In this document: piece after piece, positions 43,564-54,923 of the stretch
Position numbering within the stretch: the first letter of the stretch is position 1
How the letters are laid out: each line of letters opens with the position of its first letter
Assembly (NCBI GenBank): GCA_027563145.1
Contig: CP071306.1
Location: forward strand, 62,001-126,000
Direction of reading: 5' to 3'
DNA from: Halocatena halophila
Lineage (GTDB): Archaea; Halobacteriota; Halobacteria; Halobacteriales; Haloarculaceae
DNA length: 64,000 nucleotides
Translations under genes and position numbers: made by a program
The notes under the pieces: generated by a model
What the model saw: only the letters and a program-made list of their open reading frames with translations
What the model was told of the DNA's origin: nothing
The model's database searches: none

Positions 43564-45309
43564 CTACAGTCGACGGGCGATCGTTTCAGCCGTCTTTTTG
43601 CCCACGCCAGGAACGGTCTCAAGCTCGTTGGTTGAAGCAGCCCTGATCGTTTCGACCGAGCCGAATCGTCGGAGCAATCGGTTTCGGGTTTGGGGGCCCA
43701 CTCCGTCGATCGTTTCGAGCACCGTCTCGATCTCATCGCGAAGTGTCTGGTGATACTGCACGGCAAACCGATGAGCTTCATCACGTACTCGCTGGAGGAG
43801 ATGCAGCTGGGGTGCGTCCTCTGGCCAGTCGAACTGGCGGTCTTCGGTGAGAATGATTTCGTCGCCTTTCGCAAGCGCCACCACGGGCACACTCCAGCCG
43901 GCCGCCGAAAGCGCATCCACGCTGGCCTGACGCTGGCCCTCGCCACCGTCGATGAGCAACAGGTCGGGTGTTGGGCGCTCGTCCCGACCATTGATAGCCC
44001 GGTCTGCCCGCCAGGCGAGCAGTTCGTGCATATTCGCGTAGTCGTCGTTGCGGTCAGTCAGCTTCTTTCGCCGATAGTCCGCCTTTACCGGCCGTCCATC
44101 GACGAACGCCACGTTAGATCCGACGACCGACCGGCCCTGTGCGTGGCTCACGTCGAAGCCTTCGATCCGGTCGATTGATTCGAGTCCGAGCGCGTTGGCC
44201 AGCAGAGCGGCTCCATCCGTGTCACTACTCGAACTCCGGGCGTTTTTCAGGGCGAGATTCACGAGGGTGTGTTTTCGACCAGTGCCCGGAACGGTCACCG
44301 TGACACCCTCAGATTCGAGCCAGTCGGTCACGTCCGCGTCGGTGGGTAACTCCGGACAGAGCAACTCATCAGGGAGCCGTCGCTCGGTGTAGAACTGCGG
44401 AAGAAACGCACTCAAAATGCTTCCAACGGTGTTTGCTGGCTGTTCGTCCGTGCCGACACCGGACACCGAATGGCGTTCTCGATCGACGAGCTTGCCGTTC
44501 TCGCTGCACAGTCGGGCGACCGTCGCAGACTCACCCCGAACGTCAACACCGAGTACGTCCATCGTTCGTTCGTCGCGGCTGATGACCGCCCCTCCCCCCT
44601 CGCCGTGGAACGCTTCGACTGCGCTGAGTCGATCGCGAAGATTCGCGGCCCGTTCGTACTGCTGAGCGTCGCTTGCCTCGTGCATTGCCCGCCGAAGTGG
44701 ATCCGTGAGCACGCCAGTTTCGCCCTCGAAAAAGCGTTTAACCGTCTCGACATCACCGAGATACGTCTCGTGCTCGATTTCACCCGTACAAGGGGCAGAA
44801 CAGAGCCCGATATCGAAATCCAGACACGGTCGATCTCGGCCGGCAAATTTATGATCAGAGCAGCCACGCAGCCCGTAGAGCGATCGGATTGCTTTGACGA
44901 CGGTATCAACCCGTCCCTTCTCGGTGTAGGGGCCAAAAACGGTCGCGGATTCGTCAGGATCGCGCGTGATCTCGATACGGGGGGTTGGGTGGTCCGTGAG
45001 CTGAACGAGCGGATAGGATTTGTCGTCTTTGAGCCGAACGTTGTACCGTGGCTGGTGGCGCTTGATCAGATTTGCCTCCAGTAATAGGGCCTGTGTCTCG
45101 GTCTCGGTCATCGCCACGTCGATCGAAGCGGCCCCATCGATCATGCGACGAATTCGCGCCGAGCGAGGATCGCCGTACGACCGCACTCGGTCTCTGAGGT
45201 CGACTGCCTTTCCAACGTAGAGCACGACGCCGTCTGCGTCCAGAAACTGATAGACGCCGGGCTCGCGGGGGAGCTTGCTCGCCCGTTCGGTGACGCCCGT
45301 GGTGTCCAT
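43564..45309 (-). CDS. uvrC: Excinuclease ABC subunit C
   Basis: 581 residues. The N-terminal GIY-YIG nuclease contains [19 protein letters not shown]; a UVR motif lies near [19 protein letters not shown]; the RNase H-like second nuclease has GFDVSHAQG and [10 protein letters not shown]; the C-terminal helix-hairpin-helix pair is [18 protein letters not shown] and [16 protein letters not shown]. It makes both incisions around a UvrB-bound lesion. The ATG at 45309 follows a GTG one codon upstream. Confidence 0.96.
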   Translation of the reverse strand: MDTTGVTERASKLPREPGVYQFLDADGVVLYVGKAVDLRDRVRSYGDPRSARIRRMIDGAASIDVAMTETETQALLLEANLIKRHQPRYNVRLKDDKSYPLVQLTDHPTPRIEITRDPDESATVFGPYTEKGRVDTVVKAIRSLYGLRGCSDHKFAGRDRPCLDFDIGLCSAPCTGEIEHETYLGDVETVKRFFEGETGVLTDPLRRAMHEASDAQQYERAANLRDRLSAVEAFHGEGGGAVISRDERTMDVLGVDVRGESATVARLCSENGKLVDRERHSVSGVGTDEQPANTVGSILSAFLPQFYTERRLPDELLCPELPTDADVTDWLESEGVTVTVPGTGRKHTLVNLALKNARSSSSDTDGAALLANALGLESIDRIEGFDVSHAQGRSVVGSNVAFVDGRPVKADYRRKKLTDRNDDYANMHELLAWRADRAINGRDERPTPDLLLIDGGEGQRQASVDALSAAGWSVPVVALAKGDEIILTEDRQFDWPEDAPQLHLLQRVRDEAHRFAVQYHQTLRDEIETVLETIDGVGPQTRNRLLRRFGSVETIRAASTNELETVPGVGKKTAETIARRL

Positions 45310-45393
45310 CACTCGTCACTATCGGCCGAACGCGGTTGAAACTGACGCGTTCTCGGTCGATGCGTTCTCCTGTTGGTAGCAAAAAGCCCACCT

Positions 45394-45657
45394 ATGAGCG
45401 AATCACGGCAGCTGTGGATGGTCGATCGAACGTTCGATTCGAGGAATCTGGTGACGATCACGTACGCGTCGACCGACGGGACACAACAGCTCCGCAAGGA
45501 GCTGTCCTCGTCGATGCTCTCTCGAATTGCAATCACCGCTGCGATCACCGCATCCGAAGACGAACTCGAGTCGGTCGAGAGCACAGAACGCCGCGAGCGC
45601 TTTGCAACTGAGGCGTCCAGAATGGCGGCTGCTCACTCGCCGGACGACGAGCTCTGA
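45394..45657 (+). CDS. Small haloarchaeal protein of unknown function
   Basis: 87 residues. RTFDSRNLVTITYASTDGTQQLRKELS looks like a short beta-sheet and helix; the C-terminal half is helical and charged (ELESVESTERRERFATEASRM). No metal or catalytic motif. It is divergent from uvrC and lies 37 nt before the AIR synthase-like gene in the same direction, so it may be its operon partner. Confidence 0.65.
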   Translation: MSESRQLWMVDRTFDSRNLVTITYASTDGTQQLRKELSSSMLSRIAITAAITASEDELESVESTERRERFATEASRMAAAHSPDDEL

Positions 45658-45694
45658 GCAAAAGCGTAACAACCGTCCCCACGAGAGCCTGGAT

Positions 45695-46705
45695 ATGGAC
45701 CGGTACGGAAAGATAGACAGCTCGTTTTTCACTGAATACGTCTATCCACATCTTGGGGCCGACCGCGACGATGTCGCGCTGGGTCCCACCGCTGGCGTGG
45801 ATTTTGGGATCGTCGACGTTGGCGGCCAGGCCCTGGTGACCGCGACCGATCCAATCTCGATTCTTCCAGAGCTGGGATTCGAACGAGCAGCCCAGTTCGC
45901 GCTCGATATCGTGCTCACCGACGTGGCCGTCAGTGGACTGTCGCCGGACTTTCTCTCCGTGTCGTTCACGCTCCCGCCATCGATGACCGACGAGCAGTTC
46001 CGACGTGTCTGGACCACGATGGATGCGATGGCGACCGAACTGAATATTGCCATCGTAACCGGCCATACTGCACGATACGAGGGATGTTCGTTTCCGTGGG
46101 TCGGCGGTGCGACTGCCTTTGCCGTCGGTGATCACGACGCGGTGATCAGACCGAACGACAGCCAGCCCGGCGACCAGCTCATCGTGTCGACTGGCCCCGG
46201 TGCTGAGGCGGTGGGACTCCTGACCACACTGTTTGGCGACCAGCTAGATCTCCCTCCCGCCACCCTCGAAACCGCCAGGAAACGACTCGGTGACACTCGG
46301 GGCGTTGCCGACGCGCTCAGTGTAGCCGAGATCGACGGCGTAACCGCGATTCACGACATTACAGAAGGAGGCCTCCAGGGCGCACTGTGCGAACTCGCCA
46401 ACAGCACGGGACGAAAGCTCCGCGTTGAACGCGAGGCCGTTCCAATCGGCCCGGGTGTCGAACCCGTCTGTACCGCGCTCGATCTCGATCCGTGGCAGGT
46501 GACGAGTGCCGGCTCGTTGCTGGTGAGTGCTTCCGAAAATGCAGCCACTGAGGTGGTTGATAAACTCCGTGCACGTGGGACGCGGGCCGCAATCGTCGGA
46601 TCCGTCACGGACGGAGCGGGAGTCTGGATTGACGGCGAACGCGTCGACCATCCCGGAAGTGATCCATCCTGGGACGTGTACGCAAAGCTGGCCAATGAAA
46701 AGTAA
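45695..46705 (+). CDS. AIR synthase-related (PurM/HypE-like) protein
   Basis: 336 residues with the two-domain PurM/HypE architecture: GAGVDFGIVDVG and ATDPISI for the ATP-binding loop, DIVLTDVAVSG at the dimer interface, IVTGHTARY, IVSTGPGAEAVGLL and ITEGGLQGALCELA in the second domain. HypE proteins dehydrate a thiocarboxamide in hydrogenase maturation, but the C-terminal Cys tail of HypE is absent and no hydrogenase genes are nearby. This haloarchaeal orphan class is usually called AIR synthase-related, and its substrate is unknown. Confidence 0.85.
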   Translation: MDRYGKIDSSFFTEYVYPHLGADRDDVALGPTAGVDFGIVDVGGQALVTATDPISILPELGFERAAQFALDIVLTDVAVSGLSPDFLSVSFTLPPSMTDEQFRRVWTTMDAMATELNIAIVTGHTARYEGCSFPWVGGATAFAVGDHDAVIRPNDSQPGDQLIVSTGPGAEAVGLLTTLFGDQLDLPPATLETARKRLGDTRGVADALSVAEIDGVTAIHDITEGGLQGALCELANSTGRKLRVEREAVPIGPGVEPVCTALDLDPWQVTSAGSLLVSASENAATEVVDKLRARGTRAAIVGSVTDGAGVWIDGERVDHPGSDPSWDVYAKLANEK

Positions 46706-47179
46706 TCGCTGGACGGGAACGTTCTGGCAAATAAATCTGTTGTTGTTACATTATAAAACGCTCGTTTGAGACAACGGGGTGTATTATGCCTTCAGACGGC
46801 CAAAGAAGAATGTGGTTGGCATGGCACCACAGACCGATACGGACGATGGCCGTGGTAGCCGTATGATGTCGGACGAACGAGGAGCTATCGGCGCACACGA
46901 CCCGTTTGCTGACGATCGGCGTTTCGGAGCCGGGCCTCCCGAGCCGTCCGTCGGCATCGCATACCCATCCGGATCGTGTGCGGGCGAGTGAGTCACGTTG
47001 TGAACGATGAGTGACGGCAGTTTGTCGGATCGGTCAAATCGCCTGTCGGACTCCGGCCCTGTCGGCCGGGGCCATTTCCACTAGTGTAGTGGCGGGAGTG
47101 TCAGAGGAAGGCGAGCGCAATTAATAGGGCGTTTTTTGGCACGTCATCACGGACGGGGTCACAGTCCCCGCCGATCCTT
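46706..47179. other. Region with a strong TATA box, a hairpin and at most a small gene
   Basis: A good box A (TTATAAAA, about 46752-46759) and a perfect hairpin CCGGCC-CTGTC-GGCCGG at 47053-47069 flank 300 nt with no recognised gene. One possible small protein is listed separately. The layout also fits a noncoding RNA running rightward and ending after the hairpin. The rest up to the next stop is GC-rich without repeats. Confidence 0.4.
46821..46991 (+). CDS. Possible small acidic protein
   Basis: 56 residues from MAPQTDTDD; a GTG at 46779 would add 14 residues and lies about 27 nt after a box A, as a leaderless start would. The composition (Asp/Gly/Pro rich, one Cys near the end) is possible for a haloarchaeal protein, but there is no domain. 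It may equally be part of a noncoding transcript. Confidence 0.3.
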   Translation: MAPQTDTDDGRGSRMMSDERGAIGAHDPFADDRRFGAGPPEPSVGIAYPSGSCAGE

Positions 47180-48862
47180 CTAGTTCTGTATCGTTTCGTC
47201 CGTCGCATCGGTTCGCTCTCCGTCGAGTTGTGGAGCCGTGTGCGCTTTGGATTCATCGCTCGCCGATGCGGTGACACCGGCCGTCAGTGGATCGATCAGT
47301 AGTTCGACGGACTGGCCATGTTCGAACGCCGGATCGAGATCGGTGATCCGTAGCAGACAGATGTCACCGCCTGCATCGACAACCGTTGCCGTGTACGGCT
47401 CCTGCTCGATGATTGCCTCAACGGTCGAAAGATTCGATCTGATGGCAGCGATCGCGTTGTCGATCGTCTCTGTGTCGGTCCCTTCCGAGTTCACTGGTTC
47501 GGATTCGACGGGGTCTGGCGTTCGTCCGTGCCGTGCATCAACTGCTGAGAGATCGATCCCTTCGGTAGTGATGTCCACCCCTTCACGTCGTGGCAGATCG
47601 ATCGAGGGGCCGTACTCGCTCATCTGTGGGGCGTCGTAGCGGTCGGGCTGTTGACGCCGAATACGACTGGCGGTCTCGGCGTCAAGCTCTGCTGGGGCAA
47701 CCCACTCGGAGCCATCAAACAGCGTATAAACGAGATCGTCGCTCACTTCCCAGACGAAGCTGTCGCGCTGTATTGGCGTAGCAGTCGTCGCTGTGGCCGT
47801 TCTGTTCGCCAGGATGACCTGGACTGGATCGAGTGACTCCAGGATTGACGCCATCGACGATTTCGTCGGTCCGTGCCGCCAGGGGAGCGATTGTGCCATA
47901 CAGCGTGCGGCAGCCATTGGGGTTGCGTCGCGGTGTGTCAACCGAATCACTGCCGCCGACGGATCGTCAACCAGCCCGTCGAACAGCCGCTTTGAGCGGC
48001 CCTCGATGGGGGTTGCCGGCGTTGCCACAACGACACCATTGCCGTCCAGTGGGGGTGCACCGTCTGGCATCGGTCTGACGGTTTGGTTCGTGTATCCAAG
48101 CTGCTCCCACAGTGCGCCGATACGGCCGACAGGAATCGTCGTTTCGGGCGTCCCGAGCTCATTTGAGAGCTCCCCGAGCAGTGCCGTCACGTGGAGTGCG
48201 GTCGGCTCATCCGCCGTCACCAGCACGGAAGAGGCCGTCGACACCCGATCACAAATAACGCTACAGGCCTCTGTCAGTGAGTTGGGTGAGTGGGTTTCGT
48301 CGGGGGCATCAAGCACTACTGCGTCCAGATCTAGCTCTGGGGGGAGGTTGAGTCCCTGAAAGCCAGCCGCAGATTCCTCGGTGTACTCGTTGGCAACGAG
48401 CACCGTTCTGAACGTGTTGCCATCGTCGATCTCGAATAAGAATCCTGCGGCTCCTGGCGCGTGGCCGACCGGAACCGGATGAACCGAGAGCCCCTCAAGC
48501 AACTGATTCCAGCCGTCGATCACGACGAACTGATCCAAAATCCGTTCTGGATGGTCCATCGACCGTGCCTTGGATCCCGTCAGCGACGCCGCAACGATCT
48601 GGGCGGTCTCTCTTGTCGTATAAATTGGCACGTCCTCTGCAACGTTCGTATCGAGCGAGCTGTAACACTCCGGATGCGCACTCGTCAGAACGATCCCGAG
48701 CAGCTTTTCGCCCCGATCGTCGTCCAGAATCGATTCAACGTCCACCCCACGACCGGCGTTGAACAACAGACAACCTACTCCGTCAGGGACCACACCCTCA
48801 AATCGCAAGCAGAACGACTCCCCGCCTGTGTCTGGGTTCACACGCTGATAATGTAACCTCAT
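47180..48862 (-). CDS. Degenerate metallo-beta-lactamase-fold protein
   Basis: 560 residues. The first 200 follow the MBL order: GCLLFNAGRGVD, then VLTSAHPECYSSLD in place of HxHxDH, and VPVGHAPGAAGFLFEID, which matches the later GHxPG(S)xGF motif. Only one His of the first cluster remains, so Zn hydrolysis is unlikely. The middle part resembles the beta-CASP insertion; residues 440-560 are a charged linker and a C-terminal domain with RITDLDPAFEHGQSV. It lies downstream of ligA on the same strand. It is probably a haloarchaeal non-catalytic relative of RNA or DNA processing nucleases. Confidence 0.65.
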   Translation of the reverse strand: MRLHYQRVNPDTGGESFCLRFEGVVPDGVGCLLFNAGRGVDVESILDDDRGEKLLGIVLTSAHPECYSSLDTNVAEDVPIYTTRETAQIVAASLTGSKARSMDHPERILDQFVVIDGWNQLLEGLSVHPVPVGHAPGAAGFLFEIDDGNTFRTVLVANEYTEESAAGFQGLNLPPELDLDAVVLDAPDETHSPNSLTEACSVICDRVSTASSVLVTADEPTALHVTALLGELSNELGTPETTIPVGRIGALWEQLGYTNQTVRPMPDGAPPLDGNGVVVATPATPIEGRSKRLFDGLVDDPSAAVIRLTHRDATPMAAARCMAQSLPWRHGPTKSSMASILESLDPVQVILANRTATATTATPIQRDSFVWEVSDDLVYTLFDGSEWVAPAELDAETASRIRRQQPDRYDAPQMSEYGPSIDLPRREGVDITTEGIDLSAVDARHGRTPDPVESEPVNSEGTDTETIDNAIAAIRSNLSTVEAIIEQEPYTATVVDAGGDICLLRITDLDPAFEHGQSVELLIDPLTAGVTASASDESKAHTAPQLDGERTDATDETIQN

Positions 48863-48971
48863 CCTTCGACTATTATAGCCACCAGCAGTTAATCTTGATT
48901 TAAGCTATTATTGAAAATCAGCATTCTATTGTGAAATAGATGATTATTCTCTAAATTTGTACACCAGCCGT

Positions 48972-51140
<2,169 letters not shown>

Positions 51141-51231
51141 TCAATTGCTGTCTAACTAGCACGAATCTCGTCTCAATCACCTAATGGATCGTGTCGGTAA
51201 CATTATAGTCGCTGGCAGACGAAACAGAGCC

Positions 51232-51468
51232 ATGGTCCACACCTGCAGAAACTGCAAGCGCACGTTCGCGACGGAACTCGAACTCGAGCTTCACCGAGAC
51301 ACCTGTACCGACGATCAACTGTTCTGTGAACGCTGTGGTGAGCGATTCCCCGAGCGACGGGCCACTCGCGATGGCTGGCACTACGAATGTCCCACCGAAG
51401 ACTGTCAAGGGACCGGTATCGACGACGAACTTCATCGGGTACGTGATGCGATTTCTGTGACGCAGTAA
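51232..51468 (+). CDS. Small zinc-finger protein
   Basis: 78 residues from MVHTCRNC. Two zinc sites can be seen: CRNCKRTF...LHRDTC (C2HC-like) and CERCGERF...YECPTEDC (four Cys). Such one- or two-finger proteins are abundant in haloarchaea and may regulate transcription or bind protein partners. A box A (CATTATAG, about 51201-51208) lies 27 nt before the ATG, as in a leaderless gene. Divergent from ligA. Confidence 0.75.
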   Translation: MVHTCRNCKRTFATELELELHRDTCTDDQLFCERCGERFPERRATRDGWHYECPTEDCQGTGIDDELHRVRDAISVTQ

Positions 51469-51718
51469 CGACTCGATGCAGTGGTGAATGGGTAGTGACC
51501 TCGGTACTCATAGGGCTCGTCAGCACCGGGTGTCGAGGCCGGCTCAGAAAGCCACGTTCGTCATCGGCCACGACTATCATTACGTTCCCGCCACCTTAGG
51601 GGTGCCGAGTAGATGAGCACCCTGCCTAATTTGACACTAGTTTGTACTGTTTACAGAGAGAATTCACAGTCAATGAGGAAAGATTGTTGTGCATTTGTAA
51701 CGCACATATCCAACGGCG

Positions 51719-52603
51719 ATGGTTGTGGATTCGAGCGATCTCGACATGTCAATTCAGTATCAATCTAGCGGCGACACCGTGTCGACCGACGAATCCAGCG
51801 ACGCCGCGTTTGTTTTTAACAACGCTCAGCAGCCTGATCGAGGACCTCGACGGGGGGATCGCGCTTCCGAACAGTTCAACAGGCCGGAGGTTAACCCTTC
51901 AATCAACATGGACAGCGGCGAACAAGATTCGTCGGGGGGGTCGTCCGATGGGGGTGCGCTTGACGGCCGGGGGAAAGAGACGGATTCAGATACGGCGGGT
52001 GGCGACGATTCGGACGGTGGAGCGTCGGACCGAGCAACGATCGGACCGGACGTGTTTCAATCATCGATGCAGGACGGGCCGACGGAGCTGGTGGCAATCG
52101 ATCCGACGGCCTATTCCATCGAGGAGCTTCGAACGGTCGCCGACTGTTCGGATCCGGACGTGGTGACACCGATAACGGAAAACGAAGTCCATGGTTTCGT
52201 CTGGTCGGAACCACCGGAGGAACACCGATCGCACGTGGAAGATCCCACACCACAGCAGATCGAACGCCTGTTAACGCTCGCCGGTATCGATCCCGAGCGG
52301 GTCGGCGAGAAACCGTATCTCACCCGTGTCGAACAGCAAGAAGCCGGGACGTACATCAACGGATGGATTGACTTTCTTATTTCGGAGGCTGGAACCGACG
52401 GCGCTATCAGCGCAATTGATCGCTACCAGGAGATTGGCTGGATCACGCCACATGTCGCCGAACAGCTCCTCGAGCGCGTCGAATGGGCAGACGTCCAACA
52501 CGGTAAGGGCTATGAGGTGTTCGACCGGGGGGATCACCTCCTTAATTTCTTCTACGTGGCAAAAATTGCCTCCCTCTCCGTCGAAGGAATGATGTTCTAC
52601 TGA
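51719..52603 (+). CDS. ArlD/E (FlaD/E)-domain protein next to an actin gene
   Basis: 294 residues. The first 130 are a disordered, Ser/Gly/Asp-rich region (GEQDSSGGSSDGGALDGRG). Residues about 195-260 form the FlaD/E domain: TYINGWIDFLISEAGTDGA, AIDRYQEIGWITPHVAEQLLERV, as in archaellum cytosolic-ring subunits, and the tail LNFFYVAKIASLS completes it. No other archaellum or chemotaxis gene is adjacent; the next gene in the same direction encodes an actin homologue 192 nt away. It is likely an adaptor that ties a polar machine to the cytoskeleton; this is inference. Confidence 0.75.
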   Translation: MVVDSSDLDMSIQYQSSGDTVSTDESSDAAFVFNNAQQPDRGPRRGDRASEQFNRPEVNPSINMDSGEQDSSGGSSDGGALDGRGKETDSDTAGGDDSDGGASDRATIGPDVFQSSMQDGPTELVAIDPTAYSIEELRTVADCSDPDVVTPITENEVHGFVWSEPPEEHRSHVEDPTPQQIERLLTLAGIDPERVGEKPYLTRVEQQEAGTYINGWIDFLISEAGTDGAISAIDRYQEIGWITPHVAEQLLERVEWADVQHGKGYEVFDRGDHLLNFFYVAKIASLSVEGMMFY

Positions 52604-52795
52604 ACTCAGTCCAGCGGATACTGTTGCCAGTCCGAGTTCTCCCCCTGCCGCCAGCTCACATCGTGAAGATATTACAGAGTAGCGTAAATATATCTGCTCT
52701 ATGTTGTGTTACTCTCACCTGTATTTGTATTTTATTGAAAAATTCTGCGCTATACGGATGATGATAAGTACCAGGAGCGAAAATGGGCATCCAAC

Positions 52796-53866
52796 ATGCT
52801 CGATGAGGAAATGGAGACAGAAGAAGAGCTAGACGAAGAGAATCCGGTCCCTGTCGGTGTTAAGCTGGGAAGCACACGAACGGTCGTTGTCCAGCCAAAA
52901 GGCAATGTAGTACGAACGCATGAAGCACTGACATGTCTGGCAACGTATCAGGATGTATTATCTGAAAAGCGCCGCGCGGTGTACGGTGAAGAGGCAGCCA
53001 ACGAATATCCCGAGCGTGTCCAGTTTATGTTGCGTTCTGGGCTGCCCGAGGACGATAAGCGCGCTGAGACTGCCGCGACGTTCTTCAATAAGTTCACCAG
53101 CGCCAACGGTGTGCCCGAAAACAGCGTCGTGGTGTATGCAATCCCAACGATCGACAACGAGGGGGGGCTGACGAATCTCGCAGCGGTGATCGAAGAGAGC
53201 GGGATTGGGAGTCAGCTCATTCGGAGCTATCCGGAGTCACTCTGTGGCTCGATTCCGGCGCTCGGCAGTGGCCTTGACGCGATCAATCGGATCTTTATCG
53301 CCATCAACATGGGATCGACCAATCTCGAGGCGTGTGCCTATCGGCGTGGCGAACAGCTCTCGCGGTTCTCGACCGGGTCGGTGACCGGCAACGAGGTCGA
53401 CCGCTGGATCGCCAATAACGTCGAAGAAGAGACCCAGGGTCGGGTGAATATCGATCAGACGACCGCACGGGAGTACAAAGAAGAGCACGGCGATCTCGAG
53501 AATTTCAAACCGTTCACTGACATCATCCAGCAACCTGGCGGTGGCACCCACGAGTTTACGATCGAGCGCAGCGTCGTTGACGCGCTGGACCGGTACGTGA
53601 ACGAAGCAGTCGATGAGATCGCAAACGAGTTCCTCCCGCAACTTGCCAACCGTTACATCAAAATCTACAAGCAGACGCTCGAAGAGCCGATCGTGCTCAC
53701 TGGCGGAATGGCGTGTATTCCGGGACTTCTTGAGGAGTTCGAAACCCGACTCAGCACCGAGCTGCAACACGAAGTAACAGTGACGGCACCGGAAGAGCCA
53801 GTCACGGCGGCCGCTCGTGGTGCACAGCGCATTGCCGAGCAGTTCGTTGAAGAAGAAACCTTCTAG
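52796..53866 (+). CDS. Haloarchaeal actin homologue (salactin/volactin type)
   Basis: 356 residues with an acidic N-terminal tail (EEMETEEELDEEN). The actin-fold ATP motifs are in order: phosphate-1 VGVKLGSTRTVVV near residues 19-31, phosphate-2 FIAINMGSTNLEA near 167-179 and the adenosine motif IVLTGGMACIPGLLEEF near 298-314. The length and sequence style match the dynamic actin described in Halobacterium and Haloferax rather than Hsp70 or MreB. It polymerises in the cytosol. The DxG of the phosphate-2 loop is Asn-Met-Gly here. Confidence 0.8.
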   Translation: MLDEEMETEEELDEENPVPVGVKLGSTRTVVVQPKGNVVRTHEALTCLATYQDVLSEKRRAVYGEEAANEYPERVQFMLRSGLPEDDKRAETAATFFNKFTSANGVPENSVVVYAIPTIDNEGGLTNLAAVIEESGIGSQLIRSYPESLCGSIPALGSGLDAINRIFIAINMGSTNLEACAYRRGEQLSRFSTGSVTGNEVDRWIANNVEEETQGRVNIDQTTAREYKEEHGDLENFKPFTDIIQQPGGGTHEFTIERSVVDALDRYVNEAVDEIANEFLPQLANRYIKIYKQTLEEPIVLTGGMACIPGLLEEFETRLSTELQHEVTVTAPEEPVTAAARGAQRIAEQFVEEETF

Positions 53867-53888
53867 GACGTTCGGTGGTCAGGCGTCG

Positions 53889-54881
53889 TCACTCGATTCG
53901 TTCCCGTGCACCGGCAATGACGAGCGGAAGTGTTATCGTCGCATCAGCATACACAGAAACGTTTCGTGCGTCTTTTTTGAGTTTCCCCCAGGATCTGGCT
54001 TCATCTAAGGTTGCTCCTGAGAGCCCGCCGGTCTGTGGCGGATCCATCGTGAGTTGCACACCGTAATCGTATGCGCCGGGCGTGACGAGCATTGTCTGGA
54101 GCACGTAGTTTTTGGGGACGCCGCCACCGACGACGAACGCTCCGGTTGAGTCCGCCTCGTAGGCAATATCGTTCAGCTCAGACATGTCGGACAGTGCATC
54201 GAGCGAGAATGGATCGACCTGTGAGCGCAGCCAGGCCTGTAGCCCAAGCACCGAGTCCTGAATTGCGGGCACATAGATCGGCACGTCGTGTTCGGCGGCG
54301 ACGGCCGCGATTCCGGGAGCTTCCTCGATATTTTCCCGCTCGTTGACTGTTGCATTGGCTTTCCCAAGCTTCCTGGTAAACGCACGAATGCTGACGGGCT
54401 CATCGAACGCCGGAAACACTTCTTCGCGGAGATGCGTCTCGAACAGCGCGAAATGTTCTTGCGGGAGATAGACGTTGTAGATCCGATCGACACCCTCGTC
54501 CCGAAGGGTCTCGTCGTGTTCACGCTCGGTCCCCTCGCCGTGGACGCGTCCGTGGTGGTGTTTTCCCCCGATCGCTTCGATGGCGTCGTGTGTGAGATTC
54601 GCACCGGTGGTGACGAGCACGTCGATGTAGCCATCACAGATTAGATCGGCAACGATCTGACGCATGCCGGTTGGCACCATCGCGCCAGCGAGTCCGAAGA
54701 ACACGGTCGTGTCCTCCTCGAACATCGACGCCGCCACGTCCGTCGCTTCGTGGAGATCTGCCGCGCCGATGCCGGCCTTGCCGAACTGTTCGAGTAACGC
54801 CCCAACCGACATCTCGCCGGTCACCCGCGCATGATCGATTGGATCGTGTTGAAACTCCGTTCGATCGACCTCTTCGCTCAT
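53889..54881 (-). CDS. dys: Deoxyhypusine synthase
   Basis: 330 residues. FFGLAGAMVPTGMRQIV, TTGANLTHD and VGGGVPKNYVLQ are NAD-binding segments of DHS; SWGKLKKDARNVSVYADATI near the C-terminus carries the active-site Lys (about residue 300) that forms the enzyme-amine adduct. It attaches an aminobutyl or, in haloarchaea, an agmatine-derived group to a lysine of aIF5A. It is the last gene of a minus-strand run that also encodes aIF5A and agmatinase. Confidence 0.93.
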   Translation of the reverse strand: MSEEVDRTEFQHDPIDHARVTGEMSVGALLEQFGKAGIGAADLHEATDVAASMFEEDTTVFFGLAGAMVPTGMRQIVADLICDGYIDVLVTTGANLTHDAIEAIGGKHHHGRVHGEGTEREHDETLRDEGVDRIYNVYLPQEHFALFETHLREEVFPAFDEPVSIRAFTRKLGKANATVNERENIEEAPGIAAVAAEHDVPIYVPAIQDSVLGLQAWLRSQVDPFSLDALSDMSELNDIAYEADSTGAFVVGGGVPKNYVLQTMLVTPGAYDYGVQLTMDPPQTGGLSGATLDEARSWGKLKKDARNVSVYADATITLPLVIAGARERIE

Positions 54882-54923
54882 AGCACTCCTCGGTCAGCGA
54901 TCGGTTTGAAGGGCGCGTTTCGC

